Positions 35,217 through 46,948 of a stretch of DNA of 64,000 nt are shown in pieces. The stretch is from contig NC_057829.1 of NCBI RefSeq assembly GCF_910594005.1, positions 54,357,001-54,421,000 on the forward strand, in the 5' to 3' direction. A model generated the notes under the pieces. The model worked only from the letters and a program-made list of their open reading frames with translations, ran no database searches and was not told where the DNA came from. This DNA is from Cervus elaphus. Its lineage: Eukaryota > Chordata > Mammalia > Artiodactyla > Cervidae. Both the position numbers and the translations under genes were made by a program. Every line of letters begins with the position of its first letter. Position 1 is the stretch's first letter.

Positions 35217-35415
35217 TGCCTGCTGACTCGCTAGTGGTAAAGAACCGTTCGCCAAAGATGGAGACATAGGAGACGTGGCTTCAATCCCTAGGTTGGGAAG
35301 ATTCCTCTGGAGGAATGGCATGGCAACCCTGTCCTGTATTTTTGCCTAAAGAATCCATGGACAGAGGAGCCTGGTGGGCTACAGTCCACAGGGTCACTAG
35401 GAGTGTAAGCAACTC
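35217..35415 (+). repeat. Bov-tA SINE, diverged
   Basis: 'gctagtggtaaagaaccgtt', 'caatccctaggttgggaaga' and 'gaggagcctggtgggctaca' are present. The head is eroded and several indels are present. Confidence 0.85.
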
Positions 35416-35609
35416 AAAAAGTTTACCTGAAAACCTGATGACACCATCAGAGACATTTCAAAGTACAAAGGATATTTTGACCTGAACATCTAGAAATCAT
35501 CTCTGCTGGTAGCTCTCAGGACTCAGACACTGGGTTTATAATTTGCTTTAATCATTTACCTTTGTTTTTCTTTTGTCTCCTTAGTAATGCCTCTTATTAA
35601 ATACCTGAT

Positions 35610-35872
35610 TACTTGCACCTTATGGGCCTAACTTTGACATCCCAAGCCACTATCCCAACAACCTCTTGTCTTTAGCTGAAGCTGATACGTAAGGTCAAGG
35701 TTTCAGTCTGTTTGGTGAATTACTCAGGTTTTCTGGGTCTCTCCCATGTGTACATGTTATTAAACTTTTGATTTTCTCCTGTTAATCTGTCTCTTGTCAA
35801 TTTAATTCTTAAACCAGCCAGAAGAATCTACAATGGTAGAGGGAAATTTCTTCCTCCCTGACACTTACATCC
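35610..35872 (+). repeat. LTR of an old endogenous retrovirus, copy 2 of 3 (3' half)
   Basis: 'tcccatgtgtacatgttatt', 'ttctcctgttaatctgtctc', 'cagccagaagaatctacaat' and a terminal 'cttcctccctgaca' match the end of the minus-strand LTR at 38100-38640. ATTAAA near 35759 may be its poly(A) signal. Confidence 0.72.
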
Positions 35873-35945
35873 ATGTTTTCCTTCTCAGATCATATGTGGA
35901 TAATAGAAGAGCACTGATTATGACTTGATACTTTCTCCCTTCCTT

Positions 35946-36231
35946 TCCACCAGCATACACATATAGACACAAATGACTTCTGTCCTTTGGAGACCTTATT
36001 TGAAGACAAAGTAATACAGGGGACCACTTGAGGGGTGTAAGCACAGATTTCTTAGAGAATAAAGTTATTTTTAAGTCCTTGAGAAGAACAAAGCATCCCA
36101 TTCAGTCAGCTGGGCTGTCCACACTTCACCTCCCTCTGACTCTGTAGGACAACAAGGACCACACTTTACTTTCAGGTATGAGTACTGCTGGCCTTGGGGT
36201 AGTTCTTGTTGAAGCAATTCTTAACAGACAA
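35946..36231 (+). repeat. ~285-bp direct duplication, copy A
   Basis: Matches 39937-40220 in the same orientation at an offset of 3991 bases, with roughly a dozen substitutions and one 2-base gap. I do not recognise the sequence as a named repeat. Confidence 0.93.
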
Positions 36232-37457
36232 TGTTCAGAACACATTTTGAACACAAGCAGTGCTCTTGCTCTTCAGAGTCCCATCTGAGAAAATTTACCT
36301 GTTTGAGAAACAACCCAGCTACTTTATATGTTCCATCAGTTGTGATCACAATTCATAACTCTGTCATATTTCTGATGGCATATTATAAAATGTCAGAGCT
36401 TGAATAGAGTTAGAGATTGAGGTTTATAAATGAAAAATGGAAAGGGCCAAAGAGGAAGGTACATTGTACAAGGCTATATATTGTGGGATAGGGTCATGGG
36501 ATGAATAAAACCCATCATTTTTTAACTTCTATTCCAAAGCTCTTTACCACACAGCTTTATTAAATTAAAATATATTATTTATTCTTCATGAATAACATTT
36601 ACAGAAGATTATTTTTTAAGGATTCCATTAATAGACGATCCCATCCATGAAAAAGAGATTCTCAAAGGAAGAAGGGAGGCAAGAAGAAATTTGAAGATTT
36701 TTAATGTTAATTAAAAGTGAGACAAATGTTCCAAAAAATCTGAAAAGCATTGTTTCAGTAAGAGAACTCTAATTATGTGTTAAAAGTCTTCTTGGTAGCC
36801 ATCCTCACTTCCCTCAGAAATGTTTGCAAGTTGTGTTTACATATTTTAATGAATTTTGTTGTATTTCCATTCAGCTATTTCTGAGTAAAGCTGACAAGGT
36901 TGAGAGGTAGCTGGGATGACAGATCTCATCAATATCCAGAGATAATTTAACTGTAAAAGACTGACTGCTCAGTATTTTGTTGAAACAAGGCTACAGAACA
37001 AATCAATGACACATGATAGGGCTAATTTACATTTCCTGGGAAGATACAGCTTGCTTCAAACATTCTGGAAGTTGAGGGATAGAGGGTGGAGAGTACAATG
37101 GTCTGTTTGTAACCTGCCCTCAGAGGCTTTTATCTGCTACAAAGAATTTCAATCATCCCCTAAGGTATTAAAAAATTTTTTTGACATTGGAACTAATTAT
37201 GGAACTGATATTATTTAAAGTGATGGTTCCCTACCTTTAAGGTGATGTCATCCTACCCCACTGTATATGGCCTTGTACAATGCTCCAATTAAAAATAAAA
37301 GAATAATAAAAAAGTCTATAATAATTTTAAAAGATGATGTTTCTTTATTTTAAAAATTAATATTCTAAAGTCAAATCAGCTGTACCAAACTCTCTAGGCT
37401 TCCTTACAGACTAGCTGATTAGAATAACCCTCTGTACTTGTGCATTATATAAAAATG
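36232..37457. other. intergenic DNA, nothing recognised
   Basis: AT-rich. The 70-codon + frame at 37006-37218 has no supporting feature. Confidence 0.4.
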
Positions 37458-37976
37458 TCAGTTGTTCTCAAGATCTAAAAGCCAGGCCTTTAGAGTCATA
37501 ATATTTATCAATTCAGAAAATACCATAATCACTAAGGAATTTGGTTTTTCCATTCTGTCCTGCCAGTAGATTTCAATAGACTCAACTAATAAGATGGCTT
37601 TCTTTGAAAGAATGTGGTTATAGAGATGTGCGTTGTACTCTGCTATTATTCTTTTCACATTATTTTGAACACATCCTGACAACCACTTGATACTTTTGGG
37701 ACTCTTCCAGGCTTTTAATAGAGATGTGTCAAATGAGCAAATCCAGGCTACAGCCACAGCTGGGATCATCTTCCAGGCCTCTGCCCTTGTTGTTCCATAG
37801 CAGGTGGTGAGCTGGACCATCTGCAAGGTGAAAGTTATCACTCTGGGAGCCCCAGGAGAAATGGGGCTGATCTTAGGGCTGCCTTCAAGAGGTGTGTTGG
37901 GATTCTTAGTTTGCCTAGAACTCAGTAAACCTAGAAATGTAGCTGTCACCCCCAGAAGCAAGCAGCTACCTTTCAT
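37458..37976 (-). other. 172-codon open frame of unknown status
   Basis: This is the longest frame in the window that lies outside CH25H, its shadows and named repeats. The N-terminus is hydrophobic (about residues 4-20, signal-peptide-like) and the start context (purine at -3) is acceptable. AATAAA on the minus strand lies about 110 nt past the stop (37349-37344). No domain or family is recognised. A frame of this length can occur by chance in 64 kb, so I do not call a gene. Confidence 0.15.
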
Positions 37977-38099
37977 CTCCTGCTCCTTTCATCCAGGGCA
38001 GTCAGGGTATCTTAAAATGTGCCCTGTGAACCACTTGTACAAGGACTCTTAGTCCTTACCCTGGACCTGCTGAATCAGAATGCTTAGAGCCTGTCTGGG
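37977..38099. repeat. possible MER5-like fragment
   Basis: 'accctggacctgctgaatca' followed by 'gaatgcttagagcctg' resembles the end of a MER5-type non-autonomous hAT element. The rest is unassigned. Confidence 0.45.
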
Positions 38100-38640
38100 A
38101 GGAAGATTTTTCCTCTGCCCATGTAGGTTCTTCTGGCTGATCTAAGAATTCAATTGACCTGAGACAGATTAACAGAAGAAAATCTAACAAAAATTTAATA
38201 AAATGTACACATGGAAGAGAATTGTGAGAACCGAGTACTCACTAAAATGGCTGAATTGCTCGCCTTAAGTATCACCTTCTGCTAAAGAGCGAAGAGGTTG
38301 CTGAGGTAGTGGTTTGGGACATCAGGCAATTCACATGGAGATGAAAAGGCAAATGTTTGGAAAACAAGTGTTTGCAGAGATACTGGGACACAGAGTGGGC
38401 TGTGATCTCCAGGTTCTGTTCCCCTCCACCCCACCACATCCAGTCCATATTCTAGCAAATATCTCTGGAAATAGCTCTATTCCTGTAACAGGACTTCTAA
38501 ATTTCTTTAGACCTTTAGGGGGGAGGGTAAAGTATCTTCCTGTATCTTTTGGGCCTTGATTGTTTTCAGTATGGAATAATCCACATACCAAAGAGACAAT
38601 TTAAGGGGATAAGTTTTGCTCTGCTATAAGTTCAACCAAG
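38100..38640 (-). repeat. LTR of an old endogenous retrovirus, copy 3 of 3
   Basis: Read on the minus strand it begins 'gcagagcaaaacttatcccc', passes 'aaaacaatcaaggcc' and 'catctccatgtgaattgcc', and ends with 'cagccagaagaacctaca' and 'cttcctcc'. This is the most complete of the three related LTRs. No internal coding sequence adjoins it. Confidence 0.75.
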
Positions 38641-39936
38641 GAATCTATGTTTTTAGTTTCCTGGAGAGAATTTCATGCGTTCTAAAATTTAAGAGCTATA
38701 GTTTTCAGGCTCTTAAATCTGACTTCTAGGATGTATATGAACTAGATCTGATAATATATCAGTGTAAAGTTTCATTAAGCTGGGAGATTTGTTGGTGTGA
38801 TGTATTTCATTCCTCATTATGAAAAAATAGGAAGAGGTACCTCCCCACATAGGTAATTATGAGGACATCAAGGCACGTAAGACCCACATTCATTTACTTT
38901 CTTGATCTCACTTGGTTTTAGATACAGTACTTTTGTTGCTCAAATACAGATTTCTTAAAATAGAGCCATTTATTTAACAAATTGTAAATTTACTTAGCAC
39001 CTGCCATGAACCAGGCCTTGTGCTTGTCATCAACGATATAAAAATGAGTAAGTTAGGATCCTTCCTGACAAAGAGTTCAGAGTCCAATCTTTTCTTCCTG
39101 GCTTTCTCTAGCAGTTACTACAGAACAACCACTTCATTTCCCACAAAGAAATTCTAGAAATTCCCCAGTCCACTGGTTTTTCACTGTGTTCCTTAGAGAC
39201 CTGAAGTCCCTCAGTTGTTCCCCAGAGGATATGTGTAGGTGGCATATCAAGTAGGCTCCACATAACTGTCTCCCATTCAACCATAACAGCTCCAGTTTTC
39301 TCTACATTTTTTGTATTACATGTCCACATGAAATTTCAGTTAAGACAAGAAAGAAAATTTGTAACAAATCACCCTAGAATACACAGGTTGTCAAGGATTT
39401 CTCTCTAACAAAGAGTTTCTAACAGTTATATTCTGCCCTTCTTGTCTTTTTTGATGTTTCTGGTTAGTCAGAGGGAACACATCTACCTGTGTTACATGTC
39501 ATTAGCTCTTTCCCCACCAGCTAAGACTTGATAAAAAGTGTTTGCCCTCAAGGGAGCCGGAGGTAGTTAGAAATACTAACTTTCAGTAGAACTACGGCTT
39601 TGGTATTTCACTTGGAAGAGGAAGTTTTTGGAACTCTGTCAAGTAAATACAAGGAAATTTGGAATCACAAAACTTAACTTCCATTTTCTCAGTTTTCTCT
39701 CTCATTCCAACTTACTCTAATCTTTATCTAGGCTAATCTCCTGGCTAAACTCCACCCCGAGCTGTGGATCAGCAACGACTTCTACTGAATCAAAAGATAT
39801 TTCCACTTTGCAGAAAATTTGCCATTCACATCAAGATCCTACTAAGTTTGTTCAATTAGTCCCAAGAAATCAGATGTTGAAAGTAAACAAGAACTTCGTT
39901 TTCAGTCATCAGTTGATGTACATTAATGCATGTGTT
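38641..39936. other. intergenic DNA, mostly unassigned
   Basis: At about 38990-39090 ('ttagcacctgccatgaacca', 'tccttcctgacaaagagttc') there is ancient MIR/L2-class debris. Nothing else is recognised. Confidence 0.4.
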
Positions 39937-40220
39937 TCCACCAACATACACATATAGACACAAATGACTTCTGTCCGTTGGAGACCTTATTTGAAGACAA
40001 AGTAATACAGGGGAGCACTTGAGGGGTGTAAGCACAGATTTCTTAGAGAATAAAGTTATTTTTAAGTCCTTGAGAAGAACAGAGCATCCTATTCAGTCGG
40101 CTGGGCTGTCCACACTCCACCTCCCTCCGACTGTAGGACAACAGGGACCACACTTTACTTTCGGGTATGAGTACTGCTGGCCTTGGGGCAGTTCTTGTTG
40201 AAGCAATTCTGAATAGACAA
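39937..40220 (+). repeat. ~285-bp direct duplication, copy B
   Basis: Second copy of 35946-36231. Homology starts at 'tttccacca' and stops at 'gacaa' in both copies, and the outer flanks are unrelated. Confidence 0.93.
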
Positions 40221-40682
40221 CAACTACAATTCTGCCCTTGTAGATGAGATAAAGGATTATGTAAAGGGATATTTCTGGATGAGAAAATTTATAAAAACAA
40301 GGATTTATTCTACTAGAATACTCACTCAACTCTAGTTTAAAATCACTATAACTTGTTAGTGAGTTAATCACTCACTTTAATGTTCTCCACATTGTTGCGG
40401 TGAATCTTTGGGTTTGTGAATTGAGAAAAGCAAAGGCTCTAGGTCTCTGTGACCTTGAATGGGTTCAGTGATTGCTATAGCCATCCTTAGAAGGAAAGCT
40501 CAAACAGGGGCCAGAGCCTAATTGATTTGTGAACTTGGACCTTTTGTTTGACATCTCTAGCCTCTTATTCCTGTTTCCTCTTTTATGAGACAAAAAGTTC
40601 TCTCTCCAGCTTTACAAGGCTATAACACTGGTTATAGTTTCTGACTGTGAAAGCTCTCTATTAAACCCTATATAAATGTAAG
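40221..40682. other. intergenic DNA, nothing recognised
   Basis: No gene or named repeat recognised. Confidence 0.4.
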
Positions 40683-40890
40683 GGAGGCTTCCCCTGTGGC
40701 TCAGAGGTAGAGAATTTACCTGCAATGTAGGAGACGCAGTTACACAAGTTTGATCCCTAGGTTGGGAAGATCCCCTGGTGGAGGAAATGGCAACCCACTC
40801 CAGTATTCTCTCTTGAAAAAACCCCAAGGACAGAGAATTCTGACAGGCTACAGTCCATAGTGTCACAAAGAGTTGGAAATGACTGAGTAC
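40683..40890 (+). repeat. Bov-tA SINE, diverged
   Basis: 'ggcttcccctgtggctcaga', 'tgatccctaggttgggaaga' and 'aaagagttggaaatgactga' in sense order. Confidence 0.9.
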
Positions 40891-41874
40891 AAACAAAATG
40901 TAAGAAATATTCTTTTTGTAACTATTATTGAGGTAATTAAATGAAATAATTCACTGGGCCCAGCCCAGGTTGCAGACCCTTCTCAGATCCACTGAAAGAT
41001 AGTGTTTACACTGCCTCCGGCTGTCCTGAATGTAAACATCATTGTTAAAGCTTTGCTTCAAGGGAAATATCTCTGGGGACCATAGTATTTAAGAAGTTGG
41101 CCTAGAGAAGAAGAAAACATGCTCCAGTGAAAGCTGTTCTTCCTTTAACTTATCCCTAAACTGAGACGTCGCTGATTTGTGGATAGAGGCACATCTCACA
41201 GCCAAAAGAACAGAGCAATTTTCTGGAAAATGAGACTTGAAAGGGTTTATTTCATGAAAGACTGCCTCTCAGACTTCTAGTGGCTTTAGCACACACACAT
41301 ACATGAAATAAATCTAAGGTGAACTCATAGAAAATAGCTTACTCATGCTTATATTTTAGCACACACTGCCAAATGTAGCCAGGCAGTTTCTTTCACAGCA
41401 ATTTTTTGGAAGGTAGCAGACATGTAGGGTCATGTGGAAAGTAAATACTCGAAGGATATGATCCAGGCATATCCATCACCATCGTATTGAGAAATCACAC
41501 CACATGGTAAGAGGTAGTATGATCAAGTACCTTCAGGTCATTTACTCAGAATCAAAAAAGCATGGGAAGCACCTCCAAGAATGATTTGGAGGAGGAATGC
41601 ATGGGTGGTTATAAGCAAAATCTTCTCTCTATACTGAATAAAACCCATTAGCTGCTCCAGGGGTTCCTCATACCTGTCTGCATACCTTGGGGAGGAGGGC
41701 ACCATTCACGCTGATATCTATGAAAAAGACACTCTCCGAACTTGTTCAGTACACAACCTGCATGATAGTACATGGATGACCTAGGAGAGCCCCTCTCTCA
41801 TTTGAGGAAGAGAGGAGAGGAGAAATATGGGGAAGAAAGAGGCTTACAGACTGAATGTGTATCCAATTTCCACA
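40891..41874. other. intergenic DNA, nothing recognised
   Basis: No gene or named repeat recognised. Confidence 0.4.
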
Positions 41875-42060
41875 TACACTCTGGGCCCAATCATGGGCAA
41901 GTAATGTAACCTCTCTGAGTCTTGATTTCCTCCTCTGAAAAATCTGAAAACAAAAAGATTCTACAAAGTTGTTTGGTTAATGAGATAAGATCGTGTAGAT
42001 TAAAGTGCCTGATTCATAGAAGAGACTCAGTTACTAACAACTATTAGTACTGACTCAGAC
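41875..42060 (+). repeat. MIR SINE
   Basis: 'gcaagtaatgtaacctctct' , 'gagtcttgatttcctcctct' and 'aaagtgcctgattcatagaa' follow MIR order. Confidence 0.78.
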
Positions 42061-42124
42061 TGTCAAGCAGATACTGGAGGAAATAGGCCTCCTTTGCTTA
42101 TAGAGAGAGATAATTATAATAATA

Positions 42125-42262
42125 ATGACCCACAGTTAAGTAGTGTTTTATGTATTACTATCAAAATATGATGTACTATAAGTAGACCCATTTTACAAAT
42201 TAGTTAAGTCATTTTCCCAAAGACACAAAGTTAGTAAGTGGAAAAGCCAAGACTCAAATCCA
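42125..42262 (-). repeat. MIR SINE
   Basis: 'cccattttacaaattagtta', 'agacacaaagttagtaagtg' and 'gccaagactcaaatccattc' match the reversed MIR core. Confidence 0.75.
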
Positions 42263-42744
42263 TTCTTTTCTTTAAAAGTCTAATTTCCCTGTCTCATAGT
42301 GATTAAAGCAGAAAAAAAGGGGGTTATAGGAAGCACTTGAAGGAAGCTCTACTGAGAAAGTGAGGTTGGCTACTGAGAGCCATTGTCAACAGGTTTCATG
42401 GACTTGCCCAAGTCTATTTAAGGTGCCTCCATCTTTTTTCATTGGCCGTTTTCAGACTGCTTTTGTACAATCCAGGAACAAAGAGAGAAATCAGCTTTCA
42501 GGCCACAGAGACAAACAAAGAGACAGGAATAGAAACAGGTGGAATTTGAAAGTTGGCTCCAACATAAATTACTTCTGTTCTGGTAGGAAATGGCTCTCAT
42601 CTGATAACAGGTGTGCATGATATGCCAAGATTTGAGCTAGATCAACAACTACAACAAAAGGCCAAAATATTGAGGGAGGCTACAGTACAATCATATTCCT
42701 TACCCTGACCTAGCCCAAAGTTCCAATTCCCACTCCACACCTAA
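42263..42744. other. intergenic DNA, nothing recognised
   Basis: An 86-codon + frame (42360-42620) has no recognisable feature. Confidence 0.4.
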
Positions 42745-42890
42745 AACAACATAATAGTTAAAACTGAGGACTCTGGGATCTAACTGGCTGGGTTTTTATC
42801 CTACTATGTAAAACTTTGTGCAAAGTTCTTCACCACTTTGTGTCAGTATTCTTCTCCCCTCTAAAACTCAGATACTGATATTTGGATGCA
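42745..42890 (+). repeat. MIR SINE, diverged
   Basis: 'ttaaaactgaggactctggg' and 'ggctgggtttttatcctact' followed by a weak 'tgtcagtattcttctcccct' block. Confidence 0.55.
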
Positions 42891-42906
42891 TTTTTAACAA
42901 CAAAGG

Positions 42907-43162
42907 AGGACTTCCCTGATGGTCCAGTAGTTGGGAGTTCATCTGCCAATGCAGGAGACACAGGTTCGGTGCCTGGTCTAAGAGGATTCTGCGTGCTGCA
43001 GTGTGACTCAGTCCACACATGGCAACAGAGAAGCCTCCACAATGAGAAGCCTGCTCAGTATAGCCAGAGAGTAACCCCCAGTCACCACAACTAAAGGGAG
43101 CCCACATGCACCAAGGAAGACCCAGCATAGCCAAAAATAAATAAATAAATAATAAAAACCAA
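42907..43162 (+). repeat. long CHR-type SINE
   Basis: Head 'ggacttccctgatggtccag', body with 'cacaatgagaagcctgctca' and 'aaggaagacccagcatagcc', and a (aaat)n tail. This is the longest CHR copy in the window. Confidence 0.88.
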
Positions 43163-43289
43163 TACAGTTAATGTAAAGAAACTTGGTTAGAGAATGCTTG
43201 TCACTGTCAACTACAAATTGGCACTTACCAAGAGCATTGCCAGTGACTGAACAATTAAGGCATCAATCTACCTCTGCGGAGACTGAACC

Positions 43290-43702
43290 CTATGCCTTAT
43301 AGCTGTTGACTTTCAACAACCCTTGATAGAGTTCAGGGTGGATGGAGTGAGGCACTCTGCTCCAGGGAATCTGGTTGGACAGGTCTTTAGACAGTTGGAT
43401 GTTTTCAGGAACAGATTTTATGATCTCAGTCCTTGCATCTCCTCATATCTAGAGAAGCACTAAATCCCTTCTTGGTGACATCAGAGCCTCATGATATCAA
43501 AAAACCCTTTTGTAAAATGAGTGCTTGAGGTACTGAACTCCTCAATCACTGAAACCTTATATATTGACCTTCCCCCACTGCTGCTTTGGAGCAGTCTCTC
43601 AGAGCTATCTGAGATGCTGCCTCCCAGGCTGCAGTCCTCCTTTTGCCCCAAATAAAACTTAACTTGCAACTCTCAAGTGGTACATCTTTTTTAGTCAACA
43701 TC
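43290..43702 (+). repeat. solo LTR of an endogenous retrovirus
   Basis: The 3' half is distinctive: 'agtctctcagagctatctga', 'ggctgcagtcctccttttgc', then AATAAA at 43651-43656 and a CA end near 43702. No retroviral reading frame is found on either side. The left border is uncertain. Confidence 0.65.
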
Positions 43703-44088
43703 ACATAGTTGGTGCTCAATAAACTAGAAGTGCCTAATAGCTGTAAAGGTTTCTGCTCCTTATACAATAGAGTTCAGAGTACATGAAGCAAAAACTGATA
43801 GAAACAAAATGAGAAATAGACACATTCACAATTATAAAGCAGAAACTTCAAAAACTCACTTTCAAAAACTGACAAAACAAGTAGAAAGAAAATAAATATA
43901 TAAGGGACTTGGATAACACTTAATCAACTTGATGCAATTGACTATTACAGAACACTCACCACACTAGAACAAATACTCTTTTCAAGTGTTGTTATAGACT
44001 GAATGAATCCCTACCTCCTATATTCATAAATTGAAATTCTAACCCTCAATGCAATGGTATTTGGAGTTGAGCTTTTGGGAGGTAATTA
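43703..44088. other. intergenic DNA with ancient repeat debris
   Basis: At 43990-44085 'atattcataaattgaaattc' and 'tggtatttggagttgagctt' resemble the ancient repeat at 25980-26265. The BovB is inserted at its right edge. Confidence 0.45.
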
Positions 44089-45840
44089 TAGAATGGGAAA
44101 GACTAGAGATCTCTTCAAGAAAATTAGAGATACCAAGGGAACATTTCTTGCAAAGATGGGCTCAATAAAGGACAGAAATGGTAGGGACCTAACAGAAGCA
44201 GAAGATATTAAGAAGAGGTGGCAAGAATACACAGAACTGTACAAAAAAGATCTTCAAGGCCCAGATAATCATGATGGTGTGATCACTCACCTAGAGCCAG
44301 ACATCCTGGAATGTGAAGTCAAGTGGGCCTTAGGAAGCATCACTATGAACAAAGCTAGTAGAGGTGATGGAATTCCAGTTGAGCTGTTTCAGATCCTAAA
44401 AGATGATGCTGTGAAAGTGCTGCACTCAATATGCCAGGAAATTTGGAAAACTCAGCAGAGGCCACAGGACTGGAAAAGATCCATTTTCATTCCAATCCCA
44501 AAGAAAGGCAATGCCAAAGAATGCTCAAACTACCACACAATTGTACTCATTTCACATGCTAGTAAAGTAATGCTCAAAATTCTCCAAGCCAGGCTTCAGC
44601 AGTATATGAACTGTGAACTTCCAGATGTTCAAGCTGATTTTAGAAAAGGCAGAGAAACTAGAGATCAAATTGCGAACATCTGCTGGATCATTGAAAAAGC
44701 AAGAGAGTTCCAGAAAAATATCTATTTCTGCTTTATAGACTATGCCAAAGGCTTTGACTATAAGCCTGTGTGTGGATCACCACAAACTGGAAAATTCTGA
44801 AAGAGATGGGAATACCAGACCACCTGACCTGCCTCTTGAGAAACCTGTATGCAGGTCAGGAAGCAATGGTTAGAACTGGACATGGAACAACAGACTGGTT
44901 CCAAACAGGGAAAGGAGGATGTCAAAGCTGTATATTATCACCCTGCTTATTTAACTTACATGCAGAGTACATCATGAGAAGCGCTGGGCTGGATGAAGCA
45001 CAAGCTGGAATCAAGATTGCCAGGAGAAATATCAATAACCTCAGATATGCAGATGACACCACCCTTAAGGCAGAAAGTGGAAAAGAACTAAAGAGCCTCT
45101 TGATGAAAGTGAAAGAGGAGAGTGAAAAAGTTGGCTTAAAGCTCAACATTCAGAAAACAAAGATCATGGCATCTGGTCCCATGACTTCATGGCAAATAGA
45201 TGGGGAAACAGTGGAAACAGTGACAGACTTTATTCTGGGTTGGGGGGTGGTACTCCAAAATCACTGCAGATGGTGACTACAGCCATGAAATTAGAAGATG
45301 CTTACTCCTTGGAAGAAAAGTTATGACCAACCTAGGCAGCGTATTAAAAAGCAGAGACATTACATTGCTGACAAAGGTCCATCTAGTCAAAGCTATGGTT
45401 TTTCCAGTAGTCATGTATAGATGTGAGAGTTGTACTATAAAGTAAGCTGAGTGCTAAAGAATTGATGCTTTTGTACTGTGGTGTTGGAAAAGACTCTTGA
45501 GAGTCCCTTGGACTGCAAGGAGATCCAACCAGTCCATCCTAAAGGAAAACAGTCCTGAATATTCATTGGAAGGGTTGATGCTAAAGCTGAAACTCCAGTA
45601 TTTTGGCCACCTGATGTGAAGCACTGACTCATTTGAAAAGACCCTGAAGCTGGGAAGGATGAAGGTGGGAGGAGAAGGGAACAACAGAGGATGAGATGGT
45701 TGGATGGCATAATCGACTCAATGGACATGAGTTTGAGTAAACTCTGGGAGTTGGTGATGGACAGGGAGGCCTGGCATGCTGCAGTCCATAGGGTCACAAA
45801 GAGTCAGATATGCCTGAGCGACTGAATTGAACTGAACTGA
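44089..45840 (+). mobile_element. BovB (RTE) LINE with long reverse-transcriptase remnants
   Basis: This is the longest BovB copy here. The first frame (44054-44800) holds the RT finger/palm region: 'IPVELFQILKDDAVKVLHSIC', 'SIFIPIPKKGNAKECSNYH', and motif A 'FIDYAKGFD'. The second frame (44770-45276) continues through 'IPDHLTCLLRNLYAGQEA' to the catalytic 'RYADDTT' box and the thumb. About ten extra bases near 44766-44776 separate the frames. A G-rich insertion at 45236-45252 and a stop near 45443 break the C-terminal part. The endonuclease half is missing. Non-functional, but its RT motifs are still readable. Confidence 0.96.
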
Positions 45841-46066
45841 CAGTGTTGGTCCTCCAATCCAGTCTTAAAACATCTTGCTGAGTAAGCCCAATTGTGGGTA
45901 ATACAGGGAAAAGCTGCCTCTGGAAATGTCCTCCTTAATGAGTTCATCTTCCAGTCTCCCTTGATGACAGTATAAGCCCTGCTTGTAGGAAGCCATCTTT
46001 TTCTTGCAGATAGAGGAACAGGGTCACAAAGGAAAAACCAAATACAAACTCTTCTAAGCAAATTTT

Positions 46067-46275
46067 GGGCTTCCCTGGTGGTTCAGATGGTAAAGAATCT
46101 GCCTGCAATGTGGGAGACCCGGGTTCTATCTCTGGGCTGGGAAGATTCCCTAGAGAAGAGAATGGCTACCCACTCCAGTATTCTTTCCTGGAGAATTCCA
46201 GGGACAGAGGAGCCTCGTGAGCAATAGTCCATGGGGTTGCAAAGAGTCAGACATGACTGAGCAACTAACACACGC
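46067..46275 (+). repeat. Bov-tA SINE
   Basis: 'gggcttccctggtggttcag' to 'catgactgagcaactaacac', with a CA-rich tail. Confidence 0.94.
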
Positions 46276-46364
46276 ACACAAACAACTTTTGACTCATTTT
46301 TCTGCAAGAGCATGAGAATTTGACATGACAAAGTAAAAGTGAACTACTGAGGAAGAATGACAAC

Positions 46365-46555
46365 TAGTGTGGGTTCTGGAACCAGTTGGTCTGGTATGTG
46401 TCCCAGCTCTGTGCATACTAGCTGAGTGATAAGGGGTAAGTTTTTTCACCTCTCTTTCACTCTTGGGGTTGCTGTGAGAAATTAAATGAGTTACCATATG
46501 TACAATGAGTCAAATAGAGGCTGGCACACAGTACACATTTGATAAACATTAACTG
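46365..46555 (+). repeat. MIR SINE
   Basis: 'gtgtcccagctctgtgcata', 'gaaattaaatgagttaccat' and 'gctggcacacagtacacatt' in MIR order. Confidence 0.78.
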
Positions 46556-46948
46556 GAGAATGAAACAAAACAAAAATGAAAGAAAATGGCAACAATAAAG
46601 ACACAACAGGAGACAGAGACAAGGAAAACACCAAGATTCATCAATGGAAAATTAGGCCAGCAGAGGAAGTTGGGCTATGGGTTAGCAAGCTGCTAACATC
46701 AGCAGAGACCTCATACCCATGGAGACTCCAATGTGCCACTGTTGGGCCTTGTAGGATGTAGAGATATGTCCTCTGTGGGGAAAGCAGACTTGGGTGGGTG
46801 TGGGTTTCCAAACAGGCTCTGATTCAAAGTCTCTTTGATGGGACTTAGGATGTCTTAGTACAAATTTGATCTGCAGTTATAAAACAGCATTGCTTGCCCA
46901 CCTCAGGCAACAGAAGGTCAAGATGAGATTTATTGCTACTATCAATAA
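46556..46948. other. intergenic DNA, nothing recognised
   Basis: No gene or named repeat recognised. Confidence 0.4.
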
